Notes under the pieces: model-generated | What the model saw: the letters and a program-made list of their open reading frames with translations, nothing else | Database searches by the model: none | Told to the model about the DNA's origin: nothing | In this document: one piece after another, positions 1 through 6,944 of the stretch | How the letters are laid out: each line of letters opens with the position of its first letter | Position numbering within the stretch: the stretch's first letter is position 1 | Assembly (NCBI GenBank): GCA_000438015.1 | Contig: FR901620.1 | Span: 1 to 8,752, forward strand | Direction: 5' to 3' | Source: Coraliomargarita sp. CAG:312 | Lineage (GTDB): Bacteria > Verrucomicrobiota > Verrucomicrobiia > Opitutales > Intestinicryptomonadaceae | DNA: 8,752 nucleotides | Position numbers and translations under genes: made by a program

Positions 1-66
1 GGCGGCCGTATTTGATTGGGCTGTTGTGATTTGATAATATCTTCCAAATGTTTTTTTAACGGATTT

Positions 67-1239
67 ATGAAGGCGGTAAATGCGTATATTTATATAGATG
101 CCCTATCCTGGGATATTGTTTCGGCGCCGGATTTTATGCCGGGCGCATTTGGGCAAAGATTTAGAGTAAAACCGCAGTTCGGGTATTCCTCCGCAGCGAT
201 TTCCTCCGTTCTAAGCGGGGAACCTCCGTCGAAGCACGGCGTATTTTGCGACTTTTATTTTAACCCCGCAAAGTCTCCGTTTAAAAATTTTAGATATATA
301 AAGTATCTTTTCGGAGCCGGGCTTCATCCCCGCTGTTTATTTAACAGAGAATGGACGAGGAAAAAGATGTCCCAAATCTTCGCCCTTGGGCATGGCTACT
401 CCGGGCGTTTTAGTTTACACAGTGTTCCATTCGATTGCCTTGCGTACTTTGATTCCGTACAGAATAGGGATTTCTTTGTTTCGCGCGGTCTTTCCCCCGC
501 AGAAAACATCCGCGATGTCTTGGAAGAATCCGGAATAAATTTTTATATGTCAGATTGGAGAAAAACGCCGGAAGCCGATATTTCATCCGCGTTAAGGTCG
601 ATTGAAAACGGGGCGGAATTTCTTTTGGTTTGCGATATCGGCCTTGGAAAGTTTTTGCGCGAGAATGCTGGCAACCAAGCGGCCGTATCAGCGCGCTTGA
701 AATCTTGCAGCGAAAATATTTTAAAAATTTCTGAAGCGTTGAAATCTTCCGGTAGGCCTTACAAGCTTTCCGTTATGTCCGGGTTCGGAATGTTGCCTTG
801 CTTGGGAAGCGTGGATTTAAAAAAAGCCGTATCCGGATTGAACCTTAAATACGGGAAGGATTATGTGGCGTTTTACGAACCCACTATGGCGCGCTTTTGG
901 TATATGAACGAAAGTTCCAGGGAAAAAGTAAGGGCGGAGCTTTCCAATCCAAAATATCCTGGAAGTTTTATTTCAGGAGCGCAAAAAAGCTCGTACGGCA
1001 TCTCGCATGATGGCGGCAAATTCGGCGATGACATATTTCTGTTGAACGACGGATTTCAAGTTTCGCCATCGTATATTAGCAGGAAGCCGTTTAAAGCAGT
1101 ATGCGGGTATAGTCCGGAATCGGAGGGGATGTCCGCGTCTTTCTTGTCGACCTGCAAGCCTGTGTTTATCCCGAAAACTGTTGCGGATTTCTTTAAGCTT
1201 ATGAAATCGGACGTGGAAGAATCGGTGCGCGACTTGTAA
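67..1239 (+). CDS. Alkaline-phosphatase-superfamily (type I phosphodiesterase-like) protein, probable pseudoenzyme
   Basis: The predicted 390-residue protein has the layout of the nucleotide pyrophosphatase/phosphodiesterase branch of the alkaline phosphatase superfamily, closest in style to members found in polysaccharide gene clusters. Visible landmarks are an N-terminal strand ending in the first metal Asp (YIYIDALSWD, D11), the nucleophile loop GYSSAAISSVLSG with Ser41 where Thr is usual, the PPSKHG turn after it, and the TMARFW segment (273-278). The usual metal ligands are mostly lost: the D..GH motif reads DIGLGK (190-195), SDHGM reads SGFGM (238-242), and the C-terminal HGY reads CGY (346-348). 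Family knowledge therefore predicts no ordinary two-metal hydrolysis, and a binding role is my inference. No signal peptide is visible, so it is probably cytoplasmic. The frame is open from a TTG at 16, but ATG 67 fits the beta-strand start better; the SD is weak (ACGG at 59-62). Bases 1-66 have stops in all three forward frames and no recognisable upstream gene. Confidence 0.75.
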   Translation: MKAVNAYIYIDALSWDIVSAPDFMPGAFGQRFRVKPQFGYSSAAISSVLSGEPPSKHGVFCDFYFNPAKSPFKNFRYIKYLFGAGLHPRCLFNREWTRKKMSQIFALGHGYSGRFSLHSVPFDCLAYFDSVQNRDFFVSRGLSPAENIRDVLEESGINFYMSDWRKTPEADISSALRSIENGAEFLLVCDIGLGKFLRENAGNQAAVSARLKSCSENILKISEALKSSGRPYKLSVMSGFGMLPCLGSVDLKKAVSGLNLKYGKDYVAFYEPTMARFWYMNESSREKVRAELSNPKYPGSFISGAQKSSYGISHDGGKFGDDIFLLNDGFQVSPSYISRKPFKAVCGYSPESEGMSASFLSTCKPVFIPKTVADFFKLMKSDVEESVRDL

Positions 1240-1430
1240 AATTGTTATTTCCGGAATCTTTTTGCGGGAAGATTTACTAATACCTAGAGGGAATAATGCG
1301 GCTTTTTGCCGCAGCCATATTCTTGCGCAACAGAGGAGTTGGGCACATTGGGATTAAAGGGGAGCCAGTTGGAATGTTGACGCTTCGGGGTTCTATCGGG
1401 ATGGCTGCGCGCCTTGTTTGAAGTCGCTTT
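1240..1430. other. Convergent intergenic gap
   Basis: This gap separates the end of the phosphatase-like gene (+) from the end of the minus-strand operon. It contains a perfect 6-bp hairpin, TGCGGC-TTTTT-GCCGCA, at 1297-1313. No T-tract follows on either strand, so it is not a convincing terminator. A short plus-strand ORF with a good SD overlaps it and is listed separately. No other gene or RNA is recognisable. Confidence 0.6.
1296..1421 (+). CDS. Possible 41-codon small protein (doubtful)
   Basis: ATG at 1296 is preceded by AGAGGG at 1286-1291, one of the better SD matches in the window, although the spacing of 4 nt is short. The product would begin MRLFAAAIFLRNRG and end with MAARLV before TGA at 1419-1421. 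It is basic, has no clear transmembrane segment, and resembles no family I know. The hairpin at 1297-1313 lies over the start codon and would hinder initiation if formed. The minus strand is also open across this stretch, so length alone proves nothing. This may be chance. Confidence 0.2.
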   Translation: MRLFAAAIFLRNRGVGHIGIKGEPVGMLTLRGSIGMAARLV

Positions 1431-2438
1431 TTATTTGAGCCATTTTTTCCAGTCGTCAACGAACAGTTTAAGATTCTCTGGAGTGGCGACTATCGGTGGA
1501 AGAAGCTTGTTTTGCGGGGCGGCTTCGGCTGGGTTGGGGGCGTGGATTTTTTCCAGTAGAATCCTGGCGCCTATGTATCCCCATCCGTAGAAGTCGTCGT
1601 AAATGCACGCATCGAGCATGCCGGACGAGAGGAAAAATTCAAATTGAGGCAAAACTCCTATGCAAATTGCGTAATGGCGGTCTGTATCCTTTTTTATCGG
1701 GGCGATATCGGCAAGGAGTTTGGGCGAGAAAAATATTTCTCCGTAGTTGTCATATCTGGCAATTTCTATTTTGTTTTGTTCAGCGTAGACGCTGTAATAT
1801 TCAAATGCTATAAGTTTCAGCGGGTTTAGCGGCTGTATAATGTCGGAAAACTGCTTAAAGGAAAGGTGTGGGGCGAGATATTCCGATAGAAGTTTCTGTT
1901 CGGAAAAATCAAGTTCCTGCTTTTCTCCGGTTGTGTAGAAGTAGCAAACGGGTCGTATTTTTGCTCCGCCAGAGAGTTTCGATATTTGTTCGCGCAGGGC
2001 TTGGGCGAACTTGGAAGGATCTGTCGATACGCATCCGGCTATATATTTGGCGTTTATTTCCTCGCCCACAATGGAAATGAAAAATCCGTTTTCGGCGAGC
2101 GTTTGTGCGGCTGCAGATATATTATTTTTGGCGCCTTTAACTGGAAAAACTACGGCGCCTGCGTATCCTTGAAGGTACAGGCTTTCCAGCTGTCCTATTT
2201 GTTTTTCAGCGGAATCTTCGGCGGACAGAAATTGAATCTCAATTTTTTCCCCGAACCTTGCTTGCAGTTCCGTAGCGGAGCCCTTTGCGCCGTTGAAAGC
2301 GGCTGCGTTTGGACTCGATATATAGTTTGGCGCCAGAAAAGCCAGTTTTAAAGCGTTTTTGTCTTTGGCATCCTCTGCGGTGCAAATACACGCCGCCGTT
2401 AAAAGAGCGCAATATAGTAAACGTATTATGGCTTTCAT
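1431..2438 (-). CDS. RbsB-like periplasmic binding protein
   Basis: This 335-residue exported protein has the type 1 periplasmic-binding fold (Peripla_BP_4/RbsB style). A signal peptide spans residues 1-21, with a likely cut after CTA21. No proper lipobox is seen, since LTAAC has Leu at -4 rather than -3. Lobe 1 begins at LKLAFLAPNY (30-39), followed by QIGQLESLYLQGYAGAVVFPV (80-100), the region that holds the DLIAQGVDGI..SP motif in relatives. STD (138-140) matches the conserved GTD, and DDFYGWGYIGARILLEKI (281-298) matches the usual D.YGMGY helix of lobe 2. Length is normal, so the fold looks intact. The ligand is probably a small polar molecule such as a sugar, but the ligand Asp usually found near 125 reads GEE (125-127), so specificity is unknown. 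It is the last gene of the operon, starting 5 nt after the stop of the beta-lactamase-like gene with no SD, which suggests translational coupling. No permease or ATPase gene is adjacent, so it may act as a sensor or orphan receptor. Confidence 0.8.
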   Translation of the reverse strand: MKAIIRLLYCALLTAACICTAEDAKDKNALKLAFLAPNYISSPNAAAFNGAKGSATELQARFGEKIEIQFLSAEDSAEKQIGQLESLYLQGYAGAVVFPVKGAKNNISAAAQTLAENGFFISIVGEEINAKYIAGCVSTDPSKFAQALREQISKLSGGAKIRPVCYFYTTGEKQELDFSEQKLLSEYLAPHLSFKQFSDIIQPLNPLKLIAFEYYSVYAEQNKIEIARYDNYGEIFFSPKLLADIAPIKKDTDRHYAICIGVLPQFEFFLSSGMLDACIYDDFYGWGYIGARILLEKIHAPNPAEAAPQNKLLPPIVATPENLKLFVDDWKKWLK

Positions 2439-2443
2439 GGAAT

Positions 2444-3508
2444 TTATTTTGAGGGTGGAATGGGATTTTGCAACATTTCAATCAACAAAGAAAGAGCTTT
2501 TGAGCATATTTGAGGCGCCGATTTGGAATCCGTAGACTTCACAAAAAAAGCGGCTGCTATTCTTTCGTCTGCCATAACCGCCACAATGTTTGCGCAGTTC
2601 TGAAAATAATCTCCGCACATGTAGAAATTCGTTTTCCCTATGGAAGTTTTTATCCATCCCATTGAAAATTTCTTTTCCCCGCTTTTGGGAATCCTTCTTT
2701 CGGATACGAGCTGTTCCGTCGCGATTTTAGGATTTTGTGCAGTTTCGCATGCCAGCCATTTTGCGGCGTCATCGGCGGTTAGCGCCAGCGCTGTTGCGGG
2801 GAAGAACGGGGAGTCGAAAGAGCGGTATTTTGCGCCCTCCATCCCCAAAGGAGAAAGCGCGTAGGCGTGTAAGGCTTTGGCAAAAGATTTCTTAAAATTT
2901 TTTTGAGACTTGTCCGCTATGTATCCGAGCGCATATCCCGCAATAGCGGGCGCGAGTTTAGAGGAGTTTATTCCGACATTGGCTGTTGGCGGAATTTGGG
3001 CTGCAATGTCGAAAACCTCCGCCGCCGAGGCGTCGCTTGGGACAAGAGTGTCGGAGTGTTCGCTGAAGCCGAATTTTCCGCTCCATATATCTTCTAGGCT
3101 TGCGCGCCTTGCGCTTCCGGAAAGCCTGAAGTAAGAGCAGAGCGACTCTGCGCTTTCCCTTAAATTAAGTTTGCCTTCATTTTGCATTGCAACGGCCGCA
3201 AGGGTGACTATTGCTGCGGTGCTTTTGCCGAGCGCAAAAGTCTGCGCAGCGCCTTCCCGCCCAGCGGGGAATGATTTTGCGGCAAGGATGTTCCCATTTT
3301 CCGCAAGGCATAATGCCCCCGATACTGATCCGGATTTTTCCAGCAATCTTTTAAAGCTCGATTCCAGGAACTTTATGCGCGAATCGTTAAACGCGCTTTG
3401 ATGTTTGTCTGCATCTTTGGGGGTGGCGGAACCGGAGCCCGCCGCAAGTGTTGGCAAAAGCGCAAAGATTCCGAAGACCGCCGCGCATATTGCGGTTTTT
3501 GCGTTCAT
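2444..3508 (-). CDS. Exported serine-beta-lactamase-fold protein lacking catalytic motifs
   Basis: This 354-residue protein has a signal peptide (1-23, TLAA then GS) and the layout of the beta-lactamase/penicillin-binding family PF00144 (class C, EstB-like). The alignment anchor is FALG...MQNEGKLNL (91-116), which matches the helix after the catalytic serine. SPLGM (219-223) and FSMGW (281-285) are also typical. The three active-site motifs are missing: where SxxK belongs the sequence reads KSTA (95-98), the YxN position reads GIN (179-181), and the C-terminal H/K-T/S-G strand reads MCG (297-299). This suggests a periplasmic protein that keeps the fold but not the acyl-enzyme chemistry; a peptidoglycan or ligand-binding role is inference. 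Shifted use of Ser96 cannot be excluded. ATG at 3508 overlaps the upstream TGA (ATGA), so translation is coupled to the reductase gene. It is not a frameshifted relic: the frame is open end to end. Confidence 0.75.
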   Translation of the reverse strand: MNAKTAICAAVFGIFALLPTLAAGSGSATPKDADKHQSAFNDSRIKFLESSFKRLLEKSGSVSGALCLAENGNILAAKSFPAGREGAAQTFALGKSTAAIVTLAAVAMQNEGKLNLRESAESLCSYFRLSGSARRASLEDIWSGKFGFSEHSDTLVPSDASAAEVFDIAAQIPPTANVGINSSKLAPAIAGYALGYIADKSQKNFKKSFAKALHAYALSPLGMEGAKYRSFDSPFFPATALALTADDAAKWLACETAQNPKIATEQLVSERRIPKSGEKKFSMGWIKTSIGKTNFYMCGDYFQNCANIVAVMADERIAAAFFVKSTDSKSAPQICSKALSLLIEMLQNPIPPSK

Positions 3509-4437
3509 AGCTTATAACGCTTTACGGGAGTTTTTCCGGATTTAGACTTTAGCCATGCTTCCAAATCCGGAGGCACTTTCATTTCTGGGAGGAGTTCGTC
3601 GAACATGCACGACCGGTTCTTTGTCCGGGCGGCTAGGCAGGACATGTCCATTGTTAAATTCATAGGCCTGTCTCCCTGAACGGGCTCTATAAATTCGGCG
3701 GGATTTAGGCCGAAATATTTTGCAATGCGCGCGCCCATGTCGTATCTGCTTACAGGTTCCAATCCGGCGTAGTGGTATATGCCGCTAAGATTTGGGCGTT
3801 CGCATATTTCAACGATCATTTCCGCCAACCTCTCCGCGGAAAGCGGGCATTTTATTTCGTCCGTTCTCAACTTCAGTTTTTTGCCGAGACTCCAGTTTAA
3901 TAGAAGTTTTTCATGCAGCGAACGGCGGCCCGTAAGGCTGTTCCCGCTCACATGGCTCAGCCTAAGGACAACCGTAGTAGAAGGGGATACTTTGAGGACT
4001 GCCTTTTCGGCCATGAGTTTTGTGGTTCCGTATAGAGTGCATGGCATCGGGATGTCGGTATTTTTATATGGAGGGCAGGAACCGTCAAACACCATGTCCG
4101 TGGAAAGGTGTATGAGGCGCGCGGACACATGGTTTGCCAATACGGCTAGCCGTTCGGGAAGCCTTGTATTCATCTTTTCCGCCAATTCCGGATTCGCGTC
4201 CACGTCTGTCGGGCTGGATATTGCGGCGCAGTTGACGATAATCTGCGGGAAGACGTCGAGCACTAGGCGCTGCGTTGCGTGTTCGTCCAAAAGGTCGCAC
4301 TTTAGCGCCTCTACATTTTTTATTTGCGGAAGCTCGCGCGTTCCGCATACCGCCGTCACCTTGTGGCCGGCTTCCGCGGCGGCTTTTATGAAGTTATATC
4401 CTACTAGTCCGGTTGCTCCGGTGCAAAGAATTTGCAT
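3505..4437 (-). CDS. RmlD-like NAD(P)-dependent sugar-nucleotide reductase/epimerase
   Basis: This 310-residue extended short-chain dehydrogenase most resembles dTDP-4-dehydrorhamnose reductase (RmlD). The Rossmann motif GATGLVG is at 7-13, the acidic CDL at 47-49, and NCAA at 69-72 forms the cofactor strand. STDMVFDG (112-119) is the RmlD signature STDYVFDG, and YGTTK (136-140) supplies the catalytic Tyr136 and Lys140. Length is normal for the family. RmlD reduces a 4-keto sugar nucleotide in the cytoplasm, but no rmlA, rmlB or rmlC lies here, so the true substrate is open and the gene symbol is withheld. The frame extends up to 4527, but ATG 4437 is chosen because it puts the first beta strand (MQILCTG) at the N-terminus. 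An AAAGGG sits 12 nt upstream (4450-4455), a rather long spacing. It is the first gene of the three-gene minus-strand operon, divergent from hisC, with its stop overlapping the next start. Confidence 0.85.
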   Translation of the reverse strand: MQILCTGATGLVGYNFIKAAAEAGHKVTAVCGTRELPQIKNVEALKCDLLDEHATQRLVLDVFPQIIVNCAAISSPTDVDANPELAEKMNTRLPERLAVLANHVSARLIHLSTDMVFDGSCPPYKNTDIPMPCTLYGTTKLMAEKAVLKVSPSTTVVLRLSHVSGNSLTGRRSLHEKLLLNWSLGKKLKLRTDEIKCPLSAERLAEMIVEICERPNLSGIYHYAGLEPVSRYDMGARIAKYFGLNPAEFIEPVQGDRPMNLTMDMSCLAARTKNRSCMFDELLPEMKVPPDLEAWLKSKSGKTPVKRYKL

Positions 4438-4466
4438 ATTTATAAATATCCCTTTAAATCCGTTAT

Positions 4467-4491
4467 CTTCGCTTGCAAACGTCTGGCGAAG
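4467..4491. promoter_or_regulatory. Inverted repeat in the divergent control region
   Basis: CTTCGC (4467-4472) and GCGAAG (4486-4491) form a perfect 6-bp dyad with a 13-nt spacer, between the divergent rmlD-like and hisC genes. It overlaps the proposed -35 and spacer of the hisC promoter, a position where a repressor would block polymerase. The half-sites are about two helical turns apart centre to centre. The motif is short and could be chance, and no regulator gene is present in the window. Confidence 0.3.
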
Positions 4492-4501
4492 TGTAAATAA
4501 T
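4473..4501 (+). promoter_or_regulatory. Candidate sigma-70-type promoter of hisC
   Basis: TTGCAA (4473-4478) and AATAAT (4496-4501) are separated by exactly 17 nt, with 4/6 and 5/6 matches to the -35 and -10 consensus. Transcription would start about 25 nt before the hisC ATG, leaving a short leader with no SD. The flanking DNA is AT-rich, which raises the chance of false matches. I found no similarly good pair for the minus-strand operon. Confidence 0.4.
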
Positions 4502-4532
4502 AAGTTTCTTATATTGAATATCGTCATTATAT

Positions 4533-5621
4533 ATGGAACTAAAAAATATAGTAAAGAAGCAAATAATAAATTTGCCGGTTTACGAAACGGGTAAGCCGAT
4601 AGAATACGTCGCCCGCGAATTTGGGCTTGACCCGGACGGCATTCTTAAAATGGCGTCCAACGAAAATCCGCTTGGGCCTTCTCCGAAGGCCGTCGAGGCG
4701 GTTTCCAAACATTTAAACGGCTTGAACTACTATCCCGACGGCGGTTCGTATGACTTGAGAATGAAGCTCTCGCAGAAGTGGGGTTTGAAGCCTTCGCAGT
4801 TTGCAATAGGAAACGGCTCTAACGAGCTTCTGGAGTTTGTTGCCCAATGCTTTGTCGGGGAAGGCGACGAAACGGTATTCGGGGCGCAGTCTTTTATTGT
4901 CTATAAGTTGGCCACGATTTTCTGCGGCGGCAAATGTGTCAGCGTACCTATGCCAAACCTGAAATACGATTTGGATATGTTGCGCGACGCCGTCACAGAG
5001 AAAACCAAGATTGTCTTTATGACCAATCCCAATAATCCCACAGGATGCGTCGTAAAGCAGGACGAAGTCGTAAATTTTGTGAAGTCGCTTCCGGAAAATG
5101 TAGTATTCTGCTACGACGAGGCTTATACCGAATTTCAGGATGACGAGGTTGACTTGCGCCCGCTGATTTCGGAGGGCAGAAATGTAATATGCCTGCGCAC
5201 ATTCTCGAAAATATACGGCTTAGCCGGATTGCGCTGCGGATATTCATACTCCTCGGAGGAGCTTGCAGGATATATCAACCGCATTCGCGAACCGTTTAAC
5301 GTCAATACTCTCGCCCAGGTCGGAGCGCTTGCCGCGTTGGACGACGCGGAGTTTGTGAATGAAAGCCGCAGGATTAACAATTTGGGCAGAAAACAGTTCG
5401 AAAAGGCTTTCGGCGAATTGGGGCTAGAATATTTTTCAGAAGGCGGGAATTTTGTCATGGTAAAAGTCGAGGACGCCTCCGGAAAGTTTGTGCAGATGCA
5501 AAAGCGCGGCGTAATCGTCCGTCCGAACGTCGGGTACGGGCTTCCGGATTGGCTTAGGATAACAATCGGCAAGCCAGAGCAAAACGAGCGTTGCATTGAG
5601 GAGTTAAAAAAGCTTTTATAG
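4533..5621 (+). CDS. hisC: Histidinol-phosphate aminotransferase
   Basis: This 362-residue fold-type I PLP enzyme catalyses the glutamate-dependent transamination of imidazole acetol phosphate to L-histidinol phosphate in histidine synthesis. The HisC hallmarks are complete and in order: ASNENPLGPSP near the N-terminus, YYPDGGSYDLR, NPNNPTG (165-171) for the cofactor and substrate pocket, YDEAYTEF, TFSKIYGLAGLRCGY with the Schiff-base Lys226, and RPNVGYGLPDWLRITIG at the C-terminus with the carboxylate- or phosphate-binding Arg342. Length is normal. Relatives of this fold can also act on tyrosine, phenylalanine or cobalamin precursors, but these motifs favour HisC. No other his gene is next to it, so the pathway is dispersed here. 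There is no SD before the ATG. The downstream corC-like gene starts 4 nt after the stop, so the two probably share a transcript. Confidence 0.92.
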   Translation: MELKNIVKKQIINLPVYETGKPIEYVAREFGLDPDGILKMASNENPLGPSPKAVEAVSKHLNGLNYYPDGGSYDLRMKLSQKWGLKPSQFAIGNGSNELLEFVAQCFVGEGDETVFGAQSFIVYKLATIFCGGKCVSVPMPNLKYDLDMLRDAVTEKTKIVFMTNPNNPTGCVVKQDEVVNFVKSLPENVVFCYDEAYTEFQDDEVDLRPLISEGRNVICLRTFSKIYGLAGLRCGYSYSSEELAGYINRIREPFNVNTLAQVGALAALDDAEFVNESRRINNLGRKQFEKAFGELGLEYFSEGGNFVMVKVEDASGKFVQMQKRGVIVRPNVGYGLPDWLRITIGKPEQNERCIEELKKLL

Positions 5622-5625
5622 TTTT

Positions 5626-6930
5626 GTGGGAGCGTATTGGCAGTTTGCCCTGGCGGCGGTTGCGATGTTTGCTGCGTTCTTTGCCGCGGGCGTGTTCGCA
5701 GCTTACGCGCTCGCGCTGGCCGCGTATCGTTTTTCAAGAATGGACGGCGGACGCAAGGCGGATTCCGGCGATATTGGCGCATTGGCGGAGCAATGCGTGG
5801 AAAATTCGAGCCGGATGACATGGGCTATTCCTTTTGGCAGGAAATTGTTTTTCAGCCTCGGCGCGGCTGCATTATGCCTGGGGATATCGATAGCCTTAGA
5901 GGGCGCAGGCATCGAAATTTCACGGACGGGAATTGTAATTCTAATTCTCTTTTCTGCGCTTGCGGCTTTGTTTCTAGAATATGCCTTGGCTGACATTCCG
6001 CTCGCCGCATGGGGAAGGCAGCATCCTGTTTGTGCGCTTCGCAGAATCTCTCCGCTATTTTACGCTTTTTACCTTTTCTTCCTTCCGCTGGAATCTTTGT
6101 CCCGCAATTTGGGGCATAGGGTGTATAGAAAAAAAACGAAAAATCTTTCGACTCCGTTCGACTATATGGACGTTGCGGTAATGCTGCACGTCCAAGATTC
6201 CGACATTGCCTCCATCTCTCCTTATACCGGAAAAATATTAAAAAACGCTCTGCGCCTCCAGAATTTGGATGTAAGCGACATTATGCTGCCGCGCAGTAAA
6301 GTTGTCTATCTTGATACGGAGTCTTCCGCCGAGGAAAATATATCTTTGGCCGAGAAAACGCGCCATACGCGATATCCTCTCTGCAAGGGGGATTTGGATA
6401 ACTGCTACGGAATCGTAAATATTAAAAATATTTTTTCCGGCGGCGGTTCCGTGGATTTAATGTCTATATGCCGCGAAACGCTGCGCATTAAAGAGACGGA
6501 AAAACTCGATACAGCCCTTTCAAAAATGTTGAAATACCGGCTTCAAATGGCTCTGGTGGAGGACGATTTCGGCGGGGTAATCGGCGTTATTACTTTGGAC
6601 GCAGCTCTAAGCGAACTCGTCGGAAAAATCCGCGACGAATTCGACCGTTCTCAAGACCAGTCGATTCGCGTTACGGGAAAAAACAAATATCTGATAAGCG
6701 GCCAGGCGAGCTTGCATAGGGTTGAAGACTTTCTGGATGTCGACTTTGACAATGACGAAGTCTCGACATTCGGAGGCCTTATAACTTTTAGGCTTGGCAG
6801 ATTCCCGGAAAAAGGGGAAAGGCTCTATTTTGAGGAGCAAAAGTTGCGCGTGCGGATAGAGAGCGTAGGAGAGCGTGCGGTCCGGGAATGTTCAGTCCAG
6901 TTTGACGATCTAAAAGAAGGCGGTCTTTAA
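5626..6930 (+). CDS. CorC/HlyC-family (CNNM-type) membrane protein with CBS pair
   Basis: This 434-residue protein has the three-part layout of CorC/CNNM proteins: an N-terminal DUF21 membrane domain with hydrophobic segments at about 7-34, 74-91, 103-122 and 139-155; a tandem CBS pair starting at VSDIMLPR (216-223) and running to about 335; and a C-terminal CorC_HlyC domain at about 345-428 with TFGGLITFRLGRFPEKGERL. Family members bind ATP through the CBS pair and are linked to magnesium or other metal export in the inner membrane. The membrane domain is divergent: the SGxExA motif near the N-terminus reads AGVFAAYALA (21-30), and the conserved EIxPK reads ADIPL (122-126), keeping Pro125 but losing the Lys. 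Transport competence is therefore uncertain. GTG 5626 is preferred because it retains the whole first membrane segment and lies 4 nt after hisC; Met14 (5665) is an alternative that would trim that segment. No nearby SD is seen. Confidence 0.82.
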   Translation: MGAYWQFALAAVAMFAAFFAAGVFAAYALALAAYRFSRMDGGRKADSGDIGALAEQCVENSSRMTWAIPFGRKLFFSLGAAALCLGISIALEGAGIEISRTGIVILILFSALAALFLEYALADIPLAAWGRQHPVCALRRISPLFYAFYLFFLPLESLSRNLGHRVYRKKTKNLSTPFDYMDVAVMLHVQDSDIASISPYTGKILKNALRLQNLDVSDIMLPRSKVVYLDTESSAEENISLAEKTRHTRYPLCKGDLDNCYGIVNIKNIFSGGGSVDLMSICRETLRIKETEKLDTALSKMLKYRLQMALVEDDFGGVIGVITLDAALSELVGKIRDEFDRSQDQSIRVTGKNKYLISGQASLHRVEDFLDVDFDNDEVSTFGGLITFRLGRFPEKGERLYFEEQKLRVRIESVGERAVRECSVQFDDLKEGGL

Positions 6931-6944
6931 AAACGCCATGGCTT

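Noticed and set aside
1297..1313. Hairpin TGCGGC-TTTTT-GCCGCA as a terminator for either converging transcript.
   Set aside because: The stem is perfect but no T-tract follows on either strand, and it is about 120 nt from the minus operon's stop.
1277..1459. A 60-codon minus-strand frame overlapping the 3' end of the binding-protein gene.
   Set aside because: It overlaps a well-supported gene end, has basic/Pro-rich composition and no family resemblance.
4438..4527. Extended N-terminus of the RmlD-like protein starting at 4527.
   Set aside because: The extra 30 residues precede the Rossmann beta strand, match nothing in the family and would overlap the promoter region.
3779..4594. A 271-codon plus-strand open frame.
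   Set aside because: It lies antisense to the RmlD-like gene, whose frame has clear family motifs, and its translation is Ser/Arg/Cys-rich with no recognisable domain. It also runs through the hisC start.
5135..5821. A 228-codon minus-strand open frame.
   Set aside because: It is antisense to the C-terminal half of hisC and the start of the corC-like gene. The translation is low-complexity Pro/Ser/Arg-rich, typical of a shadow frame.
6915..6937. GGCG...CGCC hairpin at the end of the corC-like gene as a bidirectional terminator.
   Set aside because: Only four base pairs with a long loop, and only a weak T-run on the minus side.
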